NCBI GenBank assembly: GCA_009733575.1
Contig: ML769430.1
Coordinates: forward strand, 186,001 to 250,000
Length of the DNA: 64,000 nucleotides
Source: Gymnopus androsaceus JB14
Taxonomy: Eukaryota; Basidiomycota; Agaricomycetes; Agaricales; Omphalotaceae
Reading direction: 5' to 3'
Positions 1-12,834 of this stretch are shown here, piece after piece (the stretch's first letter is position 1; every line of letters begins with the position of its first letter). Below the pieces are notes generated by a model. It was given only the letters and a program-made list of their open reading frames with translations. It searched no databases and was not told the DNA's origin. The position numbers and the translations under genes were made by a program.

Positions 1-419
1 CGGCAGTCTGTACTAGTGGAGGCTCGGTTCCGATATAGGACGCATTATCCCAGCATTGTATGTAGTCAGCCGGATTCACATCATGTCGTCTTTCTAGATA
101 CAGATACAGACGAAGAATGCAAAGTAATCTGAACGTATGATAGGTACAGATTTCCAACCGTCATGGGCAATTCGTAGCGATACCCCAACCTCCGATCTGT
201 CCAACCCGAAGGCCACAAGGAAAAGCCTGAAGAACCCGTCGATTTAATCGACGCACGATAGCGGAAGCGGAATCTAATCTAACATTAATTTGAGTGAGGA
301 GGCTTAGCCAGGCTAGCGCCGGAAAAAAAAAGCCTACAGAATTAAATTTGCTTTGTTTTTTTCTTCCTTCCACGTCCGTCCCTCTGTAATAATCGCTTCC
401 ATATCGGGAGCCAGCGACC

Positions 420-2062
420 ATGACCTCCTCTCAGCTCTACCCTAAACCATCTACCGCCTACGACTTCAGACTCGGAGCACAGAGGAACCTTTCCTGTCCC
501 TACAGAAATCCTAGTCTCGATCTTCCAGATAACGTTCGCATCGTTGAAGCTGACGCCGAAGCTTCTAAATCGACACGAATCGTTAGAGGCCAAGGAAAAG
601 CAGGAGCAGAACAGAGCTTGGGTCCCCTAGTATCTGCCGACGTCATAGCCCAAGATCGGAATCCGAGTAAGAATACATATCCATTGCGCTCATTACATCA
701 GAGAAATATCTTATCACTCGTCTGTAAAACATGGAACATCATCGTCCTAGGCACCGCGCCTTTGTGGACTAGACTCTCCGTTCCTTGGTGGTGCCCTACG
801 ACCACGCTGATTGAGTTGTTGGAGAGGTCTGGCGGGATGGGAGTCGAGATGATGATGTATGGCGCTTTGGATTCTGGTTCGACTTTTCAGGAGAACGAGG
901 ACGACAGATTCCATAAGATGCATATTATCCGAGTCCTAGCTAGCCATTCATATAGACTCCAATGACTTCAAATGGATGTAACGCATAGCATAATGCTAGA
1001 CCTGTCGAGTATGGAAATGGAGTTTCGGGTCTTGGAAGAGCTGCAGTTGATGTGCATTGGGAGCGCGATTGTGAATGGAGAAGACAGTAGGAGGCATTTG
1101 TCGTTTAGCAGGAACCAGGAAGAGGGTGGGGATGATGGTCATGATGATGAAGACGGAGGCGAAGTGGAGAATCGTGTTGTTATCGGCGTTGGGATAGACG
1201 GAAACGCCGCTTCGGAGGTTGGACTATCAACGTTGAACGCCTTCCTTCGAGCACCTCGACTGGTTAGAGCCACCATCATCGACAACGAGAGTGTGTACAA
1301 CGGTCAGAGCTACAGCTCTTGCATACAGCTTCCGTGGTACCAGTTGTGTTCGTTAAGCTGTACAGGAAAATATCTCCCGCATATTCGTGCGCCTACACCA
1401 ACTACAGAAGATGCAGTTGAGCCTTCTACTAGCTCCATCTTTCCCCAGCTCACGCATTTTTCGATACTCCCCAGTCCCGGCATCGCCTCCTTCAACGCAT
1501 CCGGACTACTTTCCTTGATAATCCGGCCCTTGAAACCCTCACGATAGGGCAATACGCGCATATGGAAGCCCAAGCGTTCCTCCAACGCTCGGTGTCTGCA
1601 GGTGCCCGTGTCCGTAAACTAGATGCCAAACATGCATGGATCTTTCGCTCCTGCCTCCTACCCATGCTCAACACGATTGAAGGCAACCTTGAGGAGCTAT
1701 ACCTGACCGTCGACACGCATAGTGACTGCGGGAGATTGTGGAGGCATATGATATATCCTGCAGAGCATCCGGGTACAGTAAGAACATCACTGATGCCTCT
1801 CCGTCGTTTACCCAAGCTCCGTAAACTGGTAGTAACCATGAGTGAGTACACAACATCGTTTCCCGATTCCTTCGACGGTACGGGATTCGTGGACATGCAT
1901 CGGTCTCGAGCTGCGAAAGAGGGAGCGACGGAGGAGACGCCACGGCTCCAAGTAGAGATGCGAAACATGCATTATTATCCGAAGAAAGTGACAGATATTA
2001 GAGCAGAGCTCCAAGCCATAATTCCCGATGCGATTTTCAACCATAGACAGCAAGTATTTTAG
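420..2062 (+). pseudogene. F-box/LRR-like protein, broken
   Basis: Agaricomycete F-box-type protein with no sure function; members usually serve as substrate adaptors of SCF ubiquitin ligases. The visible core is LVCKTWNIIVLGTAPLWTRL followed by a LLERSG segment, the usual pattern just after the F-box. A clear LPPE-type F-box start is missing. The frame from 420 ends at a TGA at 963-965, but the same frame resumes at once (MDVTHSIML..., 972-1547) as if the TGA replaced a sense codon. Near 1490-1540 the frame shifts, and the C-terminal part (TFLDNPALETLTIG, then 1562-2062) lies in another frame. No intron fits either break. I read it as a decayed gene or one with two sequence errors. Calling it F-box rests on the motif pattern only. 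Confidence 0.55.
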
Positions 2063-2777
2063 ACCGGGTTTCTTCACTAGACTTGATTAGAGCTTTAGAT
2101 GGTATTAGAGTAGATGATATTAGAGACTAGATTAGATTTATCTCACCTATACGATGGATGAACGTGGTACTTTTGTCAATGCTGCATTAGCTTTGAATTG
2201 AAAGTTCGATTGAGAAACGATCGGATTCCTCAGAGATGGTCTTGTATGCTCCATATAAGCATAAGAGGGCATAAGCGAACAACACGCGTCGTGAACGTAG
2301 AACCTCAGATGGAGAACGCGTGGTCATGATCAAGAGTAGCAAGCTGCTGCGAGAGTCTGCTACGGGAGACAAGATCAAGAGAGAGAGAGGGCCGGCGCTT
2401 ATTGCTTGTTCTCCCAACTCCGAACCTCTGTCTATGCCTCGATGAAAATCACAGATTCTGGCACGGGAAAGTCTTATTCTGCTCGCCTCTGTTCTGCATA
2501 TTGACAAGCAAGGCGACTTGGATTTGCAGCTCTACATTCATAATCAGAGGCATTCCAAGAAATGAATTGCTCAGAACATATGTAGGTAAGTGAGAAAGAT
2601 GTCAACTTGGACAGAGTAAAAACCCTAAAAGGGACTGACAATTAGAATACTAGCACGAACTGAAACCGGTTCAGTTTGAAAAGTAAAAGTAAGGCGAAAG
2701 TAACAGAACAGATTGTACTTCATATGCACGTATACAAGGAGAAAGACCTTAATCGTAACTCAGAAAGGACCGTTGGC
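2063..2777. other. Intergenic, nothing recognised
   Basis: About 700 bp between the broken F-box gene and the convergent hypothetical gene. Only short chance frames are present. It must hold the 3' ends of both flanking transcripts. I see no RNA gene or repeat. Confidence 0.4.
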
Positions 2778-3828
2778 TCACACTCGACGAGGCATATACC
2801 CCCTCCCATCGAGCTGAGCCTTCGAGACGTAGTACTGAGCGTCATTGACGACAGGAACAGCAAACTCTTCCCTCGAAGGCTTGGAATGGATCGAAAGCGA
2901 TATGGTAGGTGGGCGCGGTGGCCTCACAGGAACATGCGATTGATTCGCATTCGCTCCCTCAGGTTTCCTTTCTGAACTCTTCGGTTTTGAATGGATAGGA
3001 CAGTTTCGCGAGCAGAGAGACTTGTCGTGCTGTCGAGGAGGAGGGGGAGAATGGATACGGACCGGAGGCGGCGACTCGGGACTTCTACTTCTTGTCTGCA
3101 TCAACATAGCATCGACATCTGCAGCCCAGTTTGGATTGTAAGTTGTAAGGATTATAAACCCTCTCCGGAGTCTTATTCGCCAGCTTCATCAAAACGTTCT
3201 TTGGAGAAATGCATCTTGGTGGAGTGGATTTCGTCGATGTCGGAGTAGAATGAGAGTGAGAGGACGTCGAAGGTGACTTTGTGAATTTCGATGCGCTGTT
3301 CTTGGATGATGTTCGCTCCGGAGGGATGACCAGCGCGGGAGCGTGCCGAATCGCGAGAGTGCTCTGGAGGGGAGGACGAGCAACGGGGGATCCGAGCCTT
3401 TTCGTTGCCGGGTGATGAGCCAGAGGCGATATCGGGCGATCCGCCCACTTCTCTCTCCGAGCCTCTGTCTTCCCTTCCCTCTCATACCTCGCATAATCAC
3501 GCTCTGCACTGCGACGTTCACTCGTCGTCTGAATCGTGTGGAACTTTCGTCGAGTCTTTTCCTGGAATTCAAAAGCTCGACGAATCTGCGCTTCCGCTTC
3601 CGCAGCCATGGAGGAAGATACGACATAAGAGCCCCTGCCGCAACCAAGACAGGTATAAGTGCCTGGCGCAGGTTGAGGTTGGTTTGGATAGTTGCAACTG
3701 CTTTTGTTGCACTTGTTGTGGAGAGGTGACGGCCAGCCGGGAGGTAGCTTGGATTTACCGACTAAACCCGTGAATCAGCGGTTCAAGAAGGAAAACAGGA
3801 TAGGGCAGAACAGAAACGCACATAACAT
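2778..3828 (-). CDS. Hypothetical protein with Cys-rich N-terminus
   Basis: Function unknown. The model I favour starts at 3828 with a 7-nt first exon (ATGTTAT), a 60-nt intron (3821..3762, GTGCG...TTTAG with a CTGATT branch site) and a second exon from 3761. It gives MLFGKSKLPPGWPSPLHNK, then four cysteines arranged C-x4-C and C-x2-C (NKCNKSSCNY, TYTCLGCGRG) that could bind zinc. A charged helical stretch with an R/E-rich region follows, then a long Ser/Pro/Thr-rich tail. Near 3133-3164 the frame from 3609 runs into a stop at 3085. The neighbouring frame continues as YNPNWAADVDAML into 2778-3107, also Ser/Pro-rich. The switch sits on a near-duplicated 16-bp stretch. The two halves are probably one protein of about 320 aa with a frame-breaking insertion. 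Confidence 0.5.
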
Positions 3829-4540
3829 GACGATGGATACCAGGGGATGAAATTAAACGTAGTTGGAAAGGATTGTTGAGGCACCGCAACGCGGAGACGT
3901 TGAAAGAGAGTCAGTTTATGCAAAGTGGGATGAAAGGGAAAAATCTCCTACGCGTGGAATTTATACAAAGGGCCAAGGCCACAGGCCACGACCCCGTTGG
4001 AGCACAAACTGTCCTTTGACCGCGCCCTGCAGAGTGGCACTGGAGTTACACAATGGAATCGTGGACAGTTTTGACGCCGTTGAGTCTTTTGTTTGCTTGT
4101 TTTGGCCTGACCGTAGGATAAATGAGACAATGGCCCATGTGTATAACGCCGTCAAAGCTTTTCGAGAGGACATATATGATCTCCACTTGATCTCCACAAT
4201 GCAACTTGATATGGTCGTAGTGTGAAGTGAATGCGCGTCCGTGCAGCATTTCGATTGCTATATTTCTTGGTTCTACTTGGGATAGTTGCGGCACACTATC
4301 ATCTGGAGCTCAATTATAGTGGTCGTCTGAACATATGAATTATCCCGGAGACTCAGCCCATTGTAAAACAGGAAAGGAAAGGCAAGGGAAGAAGTTGTTG
4401 AGGACATATTCGCTTGACTGATTCGATGGGAATAGCATAGGCTGATTTATAAGAAACATTTACAGGAGTTTGAGACGATGCGAATCTGGAGAAGTGCAAA
4501 GCTGATAAGGCGCGCTAAGCAAATCCCCTGACTCCCAACG
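3829..4540. other. Intergenic, divergent promoter region
   Basis: This lies between two divergently oriented genes, so it should contain both promoters. A 120-codon open frame here has no ATG start, no recognisable motif and opposing overlapping frames of similar length. I do not call it a gene. Confidence 0.4.
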
Positions 4541-6215
4541 ATGACAGACTCATCTTCCATTCTCTGCACGCGCTGTCTCTCTCAAATCCACCGTCTCAGT
4601 AACCTTCCTGTCGATGGATTCTACCAGTACATTAGGTCTCGGGCTCGAGCGGGTGCCGATATCTCCTGCGATCTTCCACGGATCAATGCTTTCCTCGAGG
4701 TCGTCCCCGAGAACCTTACTAGATACGACCGAACAACAGCAGAATTGGAACGTCTGCTTTCCGGATTACAGAAGGTGCGAGAAGATCTACAACTCCTTTC
4801 TGACAATGCACGAATCTTAGCCTCATCAACTTCAGCACCAATCCGACGGTTACCGCCAGAAATGTCTGCACGAATCTTCGCACAGTATTGTCAGAACAGG
4901 GACGGTTACAATTTATCACTGTCACCTTTCGACTTGGGCTCTGTCCAGCACTAAAACTGTCTTGGGTTTGTCCCTTATGGACGAACAATTGTGCATTCAC
5001 GGGCAAATCTCTGGTCATCCCTCAGATTATCGCTCCTTGGGGCATTTCGTTCACCTGGATTACTTCAAATTTTGTTGATGTATACTTTATAATCAGGTAA
5101 TGATTTGTTGAATATCTGTTATGACTGCAGGTTTCGCAACTGAAAGATAACTTCGACTCCGACCTCGATATCCTGTTGGAAACTTCGATGAGGTGGCATC
5201 GTGCTGTCCTAATCCTCCCAGATTCTTTCTATTATGCATTCCCATCGCAAATGGAATTTATCAGAAAGCCCACCTGAAAGTCTTTCCTGCTCTGGAAAAC
5301 GTTGAGGTTCGGATACCCTCCTCCGAGAGTATGCGGGCGTTTGCTGTTTATTTTTTGGAATTTTTCTCATCCCTCACCGATCGACTGCGAACCTTCTCAG
5401 CGAATGATTTTCGTGGTCGGATAATCACCTTTCGCTCGAAAACCCTGTTCATATATCGCACATAACCAAACTGTCACTCGCTTCCTTCTCAGGAAAATCC
5501 TTCGGGCACCTGCTTTGTCGACTGCCCGTGCTCAAAATTCTAGAAGTGCGCGGCTTCCGACTCAACGACTATGATGTCGCAATGCGGCAAAGCGATGGAA
5601 CACCTCCATGCTATAGCTCAGCACTTTCAAAGTTTTATCATGTACGACTTTCCAGCAGAAAGCCTGGCGCTTCCTTCACCTGCCCCGTTTGACCGAATTG
5701 CAGATACTTGCAGAGGGCAATCTTCCATTTGACTTCTCATACCTATCCTTCTTGCTTCTGGTTTCACATTGTACTCTGCGGACTCTACGGATGCACAATA
5801 TCCAGTCGCATGAAATGGTCACTGTTCAACTTCATGGCGCATCACCAGTCCATAATTAAATATAAGCATTGGTCTTGCAACCTCCGACGATGTGGAATCC
5901 TTCACACGGCATCTAAAACCAAGAGAAGATGGCTCGTGCATCGCTCCCAAACTTCGCTCGTTGCACTTGAGCTGGAAACTCTACGGCAATACTCGAGATT
6001 CGTCTTTATGCTCGATTATCGGCACGCTAGTCGCGTCTCGATGTGCGGCCGAAAGATATCAGGCAGAAACCCCCGAGATATCTGGCTTGCAAACCTTGAC
6101 TCTTGCAGTGACTAGCGATTCTCGGCGAATTTTTTCAGAGTTCTTTGATACGAACTTTTTCTGGCTCAAAGAAGCTGGTTTAAATGTGGACATTCAATTA
6201 TCCGACAATTATTAA
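4541..6215 (+). pseudogene. F-box protein, multiply broken
   Basis: A typical agaricomycete F-box protein in ruins. The first 137 codons are clean: a helical N-terminus (ERLLSGLQKVREDLQLLSD) and then the F-box start SAPIRRLPPEMSARIF. The stop at 4954 follows directly. After that, collinear fragments of the LRR-like body appear in changing frames: LDILLETSMRWHRAVLILP (about 5165-5230), VFPALENVEVRIPSSESMRA (5280-5335), HITKLSLASFSGKSFGHLL (5460-5515), LPVLKILEVRGFRL (5525-5565), LPRLTELQILAEGNLPFDF (5683-5740) and a C-terminal part ending at 6215. At least five frame changes and internal stops rule out splicing as the cause. It is a dead relative of the family seen at 420-2062. Confidence 0.7.
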
Positions 6216-6469
6216 GTAGATTATGGACCTATGTTATTTATCTAGCTTATTCGCATTGTCCCTATACTTTAAGTTATTCGAAGTAAATTATTATTGAGTA
6301 GATCATGGACTTGTGGTACCTATAACAATGTATCTATAGTATAATTATTCGGTAAATTTGTCAGTGACAAAAGATCGAGTTCATAGGATAGAAGGGTCGC
6401 TGGCAAGTGACTTTGTAGTGTACGTGTCTCGAGTTAGGGATTATTATTTAGAGGAATTGAGACCTCATT

Positions 6470-8097
6470 CTAACTGTATACCAGCGAAACGGGAGCCGCA
6501 ATTTGTAGTGGAAAGAATGGAGATCGAAACTGGTCGCGAATAGGCTCGATTTGTAAAACCAAAAAATGCTGAGTATACCAAAGTTAATTTCTTGCACAAA
6601 ATCGATAGACACAACGAGCACTTACATCGACCTTGACCTTCCCAGCGTTAAAATTTCCGATTTCCACCTCCGGAGAGCATTTGATATCGCCGGCGCCATC
6701 GACGAATCGCATTGGTTCAATACACCCTGACAAGCTCGAAGAAACTGCGGGGTTTTCACTTTCTGTAACACTCTCGAAGGCCGGAGGGAGAGGATACACC
6801 TGTCCTTCGCCAATGACACAGTTTTTGAACACCACTTGGCCCTTGACTTCTACACAGACCTGGCGACGGAGCGTAACGCTTAACGAGATGACGTTATTAG
6901 AATCTGGTGGTGGTAGTTGTGATGCAGGAGGTGCTGGCGCGGTAAAGAAATCTGGTGAAAACGTCTCTGGTCGTATATCAGACTTGTTGTTGGCAACGTG
7001 CTTTAACCGAAGGTGTGAAGATAACGCTTGTAAGGAAGGTTCGGATCCAGTGAGTTGAATGTGGAAAGGAATCTTATCAGCCAATTCGAATGTCTGTTTG
7101 GAGGGTATGAAAAACTGGCTCAAAAAAGATGGTTAGTGCTCTCTTCAAGTGAGTAAGCAAGTACCTACTAACCTGGACCTCTACGGGAGCTATTCCAGAG
7201 GAATTGCGAACCCTCAAAACGGCTATCTTCTCAGACCAAGCCTCTGGTGAGGTTTTGATTGTCTCGTAATACAACATGCATCCACCCCGATTGCAACAGC
7301 GGTCCAGGGACGTTGGAGGTTCTGAAGAGCGCCATCTTCGAGGAAGGTACTTGAAACGTATGGAGAATCTGAAAACTTATTCAATAACTGAAAAATGACG
7401 AAAGAGTCTATCCAACGAACGATTTATTTATATTCCACAAAGGACCGCGAATAAGCCTGACTACCTTCAACGTGTATGAGCCTGCATTAGAGGTTGGTAA
7501 GAAAGGAAATAGATCAAGGACTCGATGAGCGTACATTTAGAATACAGGCCAGGAATCCCGTCAATGATATTTCATGTGAAGGAGGGAGAGGAAATTCTTT
7601 TACCCCTTGGCGGAAAGTCAGTGGGAGCATGAACGAGAATTCAAGGGTTTCAGGACAGGATGGCGCGTCGCGTGTTTTGGTCCAAAGCTCGTAGCTTTCA
7701 TCGAGTACTTTGACGGTACTTGAAGCTGAATTTCGGCCAAAGACACTCAGCTTCAGTTTGCCCTCAATCTGAATGTAAATCAGCTCATGCTTTGCATTTG
7801 TAAAAGGCGCGAAGCTGTTACCTTCAGTGTAACTCGTAATAGGACATTTTCAGCTTTATTCTTATGGGCAATTGTTCCGTAGATGAGGCCCTGTTGGTGA
7901 TACACGGGTGTTTCAATGCCCTCGTTCTGCTCCTGCATGGTCACCGTAACATTGTCACGGTGGCACCGCGCAGTAAAGGATCCCGTAGGAGTTTGATAAA
8001 CAGTATGGGCAGCAGCAAGCACCTCCTCTCCATCATTTGGTCGGGCGGAATACGACGGGGGTGATGAACGTGCGCTATAAGGCGGGAGAGTTTTCAT
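6470..8097 (-). CDS. Arrestin-like (alpha-arrestin) protein
   Basis: Likely an alpha-arrestin-type adaptor; in fungi these recruit ubiquitin ligases to plasma-membrane transporters. Exons: 8097..7822, 7768..7535, 7481..7421, 7368..7173, 7114..6626, 6568..6470, with introns of 52-58 nt. The predicted product is about 451 aa. Visible stretches: a Pro/Tyr-rich N-terminus (LPPYSARSSPPSYSA), VTVTMQEQNEGIE and GLIYGTIAHKNKAENVL of the N-terminal arrestin fold, IPGLYSKCSYTLKVV, IRFKYLPRR, and FFIPSKQTFELADKIPFHIQ of the C-terminal fold. The PSY/PPY-like Pro-Tyr motifs could bind WW-domain ligases. Oddity: exon 2 is one base short. The run TTT at 7570-7572 (+ strand) needs one more T to keep HENIIDGIPGLY in frame. 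One lost homopolymer base would explain it. All else is intact. Confidence 0.75.
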
Positions 8098-8794
8098 CGA
8101 CGGTAGGATGAGAGTCCAAAATGCAAGTTGTTTTTGGAGTCATGCAGATATAAATGAAACATGGGCGACCAGGAAACAAGAGGCTTAGTAAAACTGTGGA
8201 TTCACTGAATATAGAAATCACCTTAGATTTCAATCCCCCATGGAGTCATTGATGCATCAATAAATTGCTATAGATTGGGGAATTTATTTCAGGACTATGC
8301 AATCTAATCCCAATATTGTGAGGATATTGCGACGTGTATTTGTAATCATCTGGGGCTCTCGCAAGAATTGTACCGATCTTGTAATCTGAGTGCAATATAC
8401 TATAATAGGTTGATAATAGGATGTAAGCAAGTGTTGTGGTGACCTAGGGTAGAGAGGTAAGCTTGTTCATAGCGCTGCAGGAATACGCGCGAGGCCGACT
8501 CTTTGCATTCGCATCTGATTCAGATTTTGCTTTTGGTTGTTGAATGGCTTCAAACTTGATGATCCCGGGTCAAATCATAGGCTCGTTCGAGATTCGAGAA
8601 AGAAGAAATTAAAACGCCCTAAAATGCCCCTTCCGAAGGGCGCTTATTAACAGCGCTTAACATCTCTTCTTCAACTTGCTCGTGCTCAAACCTTTAGTTT
8701 GCCTGTTGTAATCAGCAGGTTGACTATATCATCAGACTTGCTCAGCTGCTTGTTTTATCGTCGCCACAGTGATTCAACTCCGAATCACCGCAGC
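8098..8794. other. Divergent promoter region
   Basis: About 700 bp between the divergent arrestin-like and RAI1 genes; it should hold both promoters. I see no open frame of note, no repeat and no RNA gene. Confidence 0.4.
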
Positions 8795-10680
8795 ATGTCC
8801 AAGCGGAGCATATCCCAAGTCCTCGACGACGCAGAGCTAGCCAAAGGACTTCCCTCCGAGTCCAAACGTCGCTTGGATCTATCTCAAAACTCAGACTCTA
8901 CTACCAAACCTCCTAGAACGAACCAAAACTCACCAGAATCTATTAATCAATCAAACCCCCTTCTCCAGCTTCAGAATCTTCATCCATACCCAAACCTCTC
9001 CACACCCCCCAAAAGCATCCCCTTCCAGCAACCTACGCCTCTAACATCCTTCTCTTACGACTCTGACCACGTATTACACTTCAATGACTCTGCGTTGCGG
9101 TATTACCGTTCTCCTCCGCCCAATGCGCAATTGGGGTATGGATACGAACGGTGGATTCGTAGACCGGAGGACAGGTCGCGGATTGATTCGTTGTTGAGGG
9201 GTGTGGATCGAGTTACTGCTCTTAGTACTGGGAGTACGAACACGGATGCGAATTCGATGAAGAAGATGAATTTGGCGGATGTAGGTGTTGTTGCGTGGAG
9301 AGGGGTTGTTACGAGGTGTGTTTGTGTTTTTGGTTTTGTGTGTGTGCTTGGGAGGGAAAGGCTTACTGTTTTTGGTTGAGAGAGAATATTAACTGCGCCC
9401 TATGAGGATAGGGAAGGCTGGGAGATGAATGTGATGTTGGTGAATGGGACGATGTATTTGGAGGAACATCGTACCGAGGCTCAGATAATAGAAAAGTGAG
9501 TGCGAAGCTCTAATACGGCAATTATCCTCATCATCTTCGAACAATTAACTAACGCTACTGTAGGAACGACATTAAACCACACCATCGAAAGATGATGTAT
9601 TATGGATATGCGTTCGAGAGTTATTGCACTACCGACACACCGTCGACCCATTCGCACCATCTTCCGTCCAACGCTCCGAGTCCACATCCACCCGGTTGGG
9701 GTGGTGACGTTGACACCAACATCCAGTGGTGCAGCATTGTGCGAACGAAACTCGGAGATATCAAGTTCATTATCGGAGGAGAAGTTGATTGTGTTCAGGG
9801 TGAGTACACGGTGGTTTAATGACATTATTTATGTAAACTGACGCGACGCGTAGGCCAGTACAAAGAAGGCACCACCGACACGTTTGTTGAGCTGAAAACC
9901 TCAATGAGCATCCGTGGGGCTGCTGACGAGGCCAAGTTTGAAAAGTTAGTGATTTTTCACGCGTTAACGCGTACATCTTTGATGGTTTTCCTGTAGAAAA
10001 CTCTTGAAATTCTACTTTCAGTCATTCCTTCTTGGAGTCCCAGTGAGTATTTCTGCCTAGGAGCACGATTGAACGATATCATGCGTATCTCAACGCGCGT
10101 ATGGTCATCAGAAAGCTGATTAAAACTTTGACAATGACATTGTTCTAACTTCTTCCTGTTTTCTCTCATGCGCGGCCGAGAAATCTTAAATCATTGATCG
10201 AATTGATTTCTGAATGACTTTTCTTCGCAGAAAATTGTCGTAGGGTTCCGGTCTCCCTCTGGGCAGCTTACCACGACACAATCGTTCAATACCATTCAGA
10301 TTCCGAGGATGGTGCGCGAGAAGGCTCAGGCTGGGAGAAGAGGGAACGCAAACGCGACTAGTAATACAGAGTCTTTGGCATGGAATCCTTCAATCTGTCT
10401 GGAATGGGGCTACGGGTTCTTAACGTTCCTGAAGCAGCAATTTTGTCGGGAAACGCAAGATGATCCGAGTCTCAGGGAGGAACCGGATTCGGATTCGGCA
10501 GGAGGAGGAGAGGACTTGAATGCAACGGTATGGCGAGTGAATTTTGTTCCCCGAGAAGGGGCCAGGGTAACCAAATTAGATAAGTCGGCGGTTGAGGAAG
10601 TGGTGAATGGAGAGGATCGGGTGGGGTTTCTACCTAGATGGTATTGGGACAAGGTGAATGGTACTAGTGCTTTAGTGTAA
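8795..10680 (+). CDS. RAI1: RAI1/DXO family decapping nuclease
   Basis: Rai1/DXO enzymes remove incomplete or non-canonical mRNA caps and, in fungi, bind the 5'-3' exonuclease Rat1 in the nucleus. Exons: 8795..9315, 9385..9495, 9564..9799, 9854..9944, 9997..10042, 10231..10680; all junctions are GT-AG and keep frame (484 aa). Visible family segments: LTSFSYDSDHVLHFNDSALRYY, ending in YGYERWIRRPED; MMYYGYAFESYC; the metal-binding GGEVDC; VELKTSM, which gives the catalytic E-x-K; and FYFQSFLLGVPKIVVGFR. The N-terminal 70 residues are Ser/Pro/Asn-rich. The last intron is long (188 nt) for this gene. A perfect GTAAGT overlaps the stop codon at 10678, so an alternative 3' end is possible. No damage was seen. 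Confidence 0.9.
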
Positions 10681-10954
10681 GTAATAGCTTTACAGTAGAC
10701 AGGCAATTATTCCGAACAGGCGATTCGGCGTTTCGGGGGTCGGAAGCTGAATTGTCCGGCCGTTGCCGTGGACGCGTGAGTCGCGACCTGACAAGCGACT
10801 TGTCAGACCATCTGACCCTTTTCTGTTCCTTGACCTCAGCCCCACTGTGGTCGTAGTCGTCTTGCTCGTTGTCGTTTTATATCCTGCTCGCTGGACTTGT
10901 AAATAAGCCAGATCTCGCCCTCTGCTCACTCTTTTTTCTTCGACACGCGTAAAT

Positions 10955-12834
10955 ATGACAACACCGTCCTCCTCGGCGACGTCGCCGTCACCGCCAATGA
11001 GCTACCTGCAGCCAATAGTACCCATGGTTCCAGCCAACCAAGGTGCTTCGACCTCGTCGTTTTCTTCGTTATCGCCCTCGATGGACCCTTTAGAACGAGA
11101 AAGGAGGAAAAAAGCTGTACAAAAGTTTCTCGCCAGAGCCGAACTGTCTAATGTGAGCTTTGCTTCTATTGTTCTCTCTTCTCAGACGCGTCAACTATCC
11201 ATTTTTCTGTCGCGGATCCCATTCGCGTCCTGCGTGTTTTTTTCCTGCGATTTTTTTCGATGCCTATCGTACTCAATATTGCTCCTATTATTTTCTGTAT
11301 CAGGTTACCAGAACGCTACGCACTCGGCTGTCCTATGCCTCGTTCAAGACGAGCCATAATCCGGCTTCGACCTCCTTTGGAGATCTCGAAGCTCAGTCCC
11401 AAGGTTCAAGTTCCGCCACGATGATGGCTGCCCGCTCCTACGCCGCTAAACGTAAGGCACCGTCTCAGCCGATCGGAAATGGTCGAGGCAGTCCTCGTAC
11501 TCCCGCCCTCAATGGCAATTTCGGCGCTAGTAACAGCGCTGAATCGAATACACACACGCTATTCACTTCAATCCTTGCCCCTCCGCCGCCCAATCTTGCC
11601 CGCACAATACTCAACGCAAACGATCCACCCGTCGCTGCTCCTGTTAGACCTGCCATGTCGCCAAAAGTGCGCAACGCCAAAGTTGTCAGGAGTATTCGCA
11701 GAGTCAACACGTGCTCAGGCAAAGAGCCGTCGTCAACCCAAAGACAAGGGCAAGAGCAGAAAGGCAGTAGATGCGGACGGCGATGTTGATATGGAAGCTG
11801 CAGCGACTCTGACTTCGTTATTACTTCATCACCGCCCATCGATCGCCGGCAGCGATACCTCTGAGCCAGGAACACACTCGGCTCGTTCATCGTTTGCACC
11901 TATCCCTCCTAACCCTGCGTCCAACGCGTCTACATCGTACAGAAGTAACACTCCACCTAGAAGCTCCAACAACACTCCCGCTCAGCAGACCACTCCTCGT
12001 CCTGCTCCAACAGATAATGAGGCAGCGGATCTCATGCTGTATTTGGCCACTTCCCCTTCACCTGCGCGAGCATCAGGGAGCAAGAACTCTAGAGACGCTG
12101 CTGCGTTTCGTGCACTGGGAAATCCAAATCCGGTAAATAACGCCAATAATGGTAATATGATGCGTGCGAAGCCACGCGTTTTGTTCCCCACGACGCAGGG
12201 TGAACCCAATCACGATGATTCGAACCCGGGATCGAGTCGTCGCGGATCTCGTGGTAGCCTAGGGAGGAATGATAGTTTTGCTGGTTCAAGCATGTCGAGT
12301 ATTGGGAGCGACATGGGTGCTCGAACTTCAGACAGGAACAATCCGACATCACCGCAACATCTCCCATCCGCCATCCACGCATGGAGCCCATCTACTTCCG
12401 CCTCCTTCCCTACCCACTCACACTCACGGCCATCCACATCACTCTTCCTCAAATTTTCCATCTAGTCCCTCGACCCTTCGACAGGAATCGAGTTCTCGTC
12501 CGACTCCAAGTGACCGCCATCCTGGCGCTGGAGGTCAGGTAGACTATAATTTCAGCGAATATGTACACCCGCCTCCCCGCACCACGATTTATTGCTGGTG
12601 GGGGCGGAGGTGGTCCGATGCATCCGGGAAGTAACAATAGTCACGCCCACGCTCAGGCTCAGGCTCAGGCTCATGCCCCCAGTCCCAGTTTACAAAAGTC
12701 AAACTTGGGGTTAAGGGCAGACGTGGGGCGAAAGTTATTTGAAGGAGGAGCAGATTAGGTTGCAGCATCAGAAACAGAAGAGAAGGCCGGATGATAGGAG
12801 TTTAGAAGCTGGGATTGATTTGGTGAGGACGTGA
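10955..12834 (+). CDS. Whi5-like cell-cycle regulator, frame-broken
   Basis: Probable Whi5/Nrm1-type protein; such proteins bind G1/S transcription factors and repress them. Exon 1 is 10955..11152, a 151-nt intron follows, and exon 2 starts at 11304. The key block is ERERRKKAVQKFLARAELSN joined to VTRTLRTRLSYASFKTSHN and a DLEAQ, matching the Whi5 pattern L-x-x-RL-x-x-A-x-x-K...LE. The rest is low-complexity Ser/Pro/Asn-rich, with AAATLTSLLLHHRPS near 11800. The C-terminus reads LRADVGRKLFE, then EEQIRLQHQ and GIDLVRT, ending at 12834. The reading frame moves by +1 four times: near 11700, 12380-12440, 12570 and at 12744 (one extra G). Each shift joins plausible protein. Either this is an intact gene with four inserted bases or a young pseudogene. 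The Whi5 assignment rests on one short motif. Confidence 0.5.

Noticed and set aside
3863..4225. 120-codon frame upstream of the second F-box gene
   Set aside because: There is no ATG start, no motif, and opposing frames of similar length exist on the other strand; it is probably promoter DNA.
7173..7300. A second frameshift in the arrestin-like gene near 7290
   Set aside because: Using a 52-nt intron (7420..7369) puts IRFKYLPRR and LYYETIKTSPEAW in one frame, so no indel is needed there.
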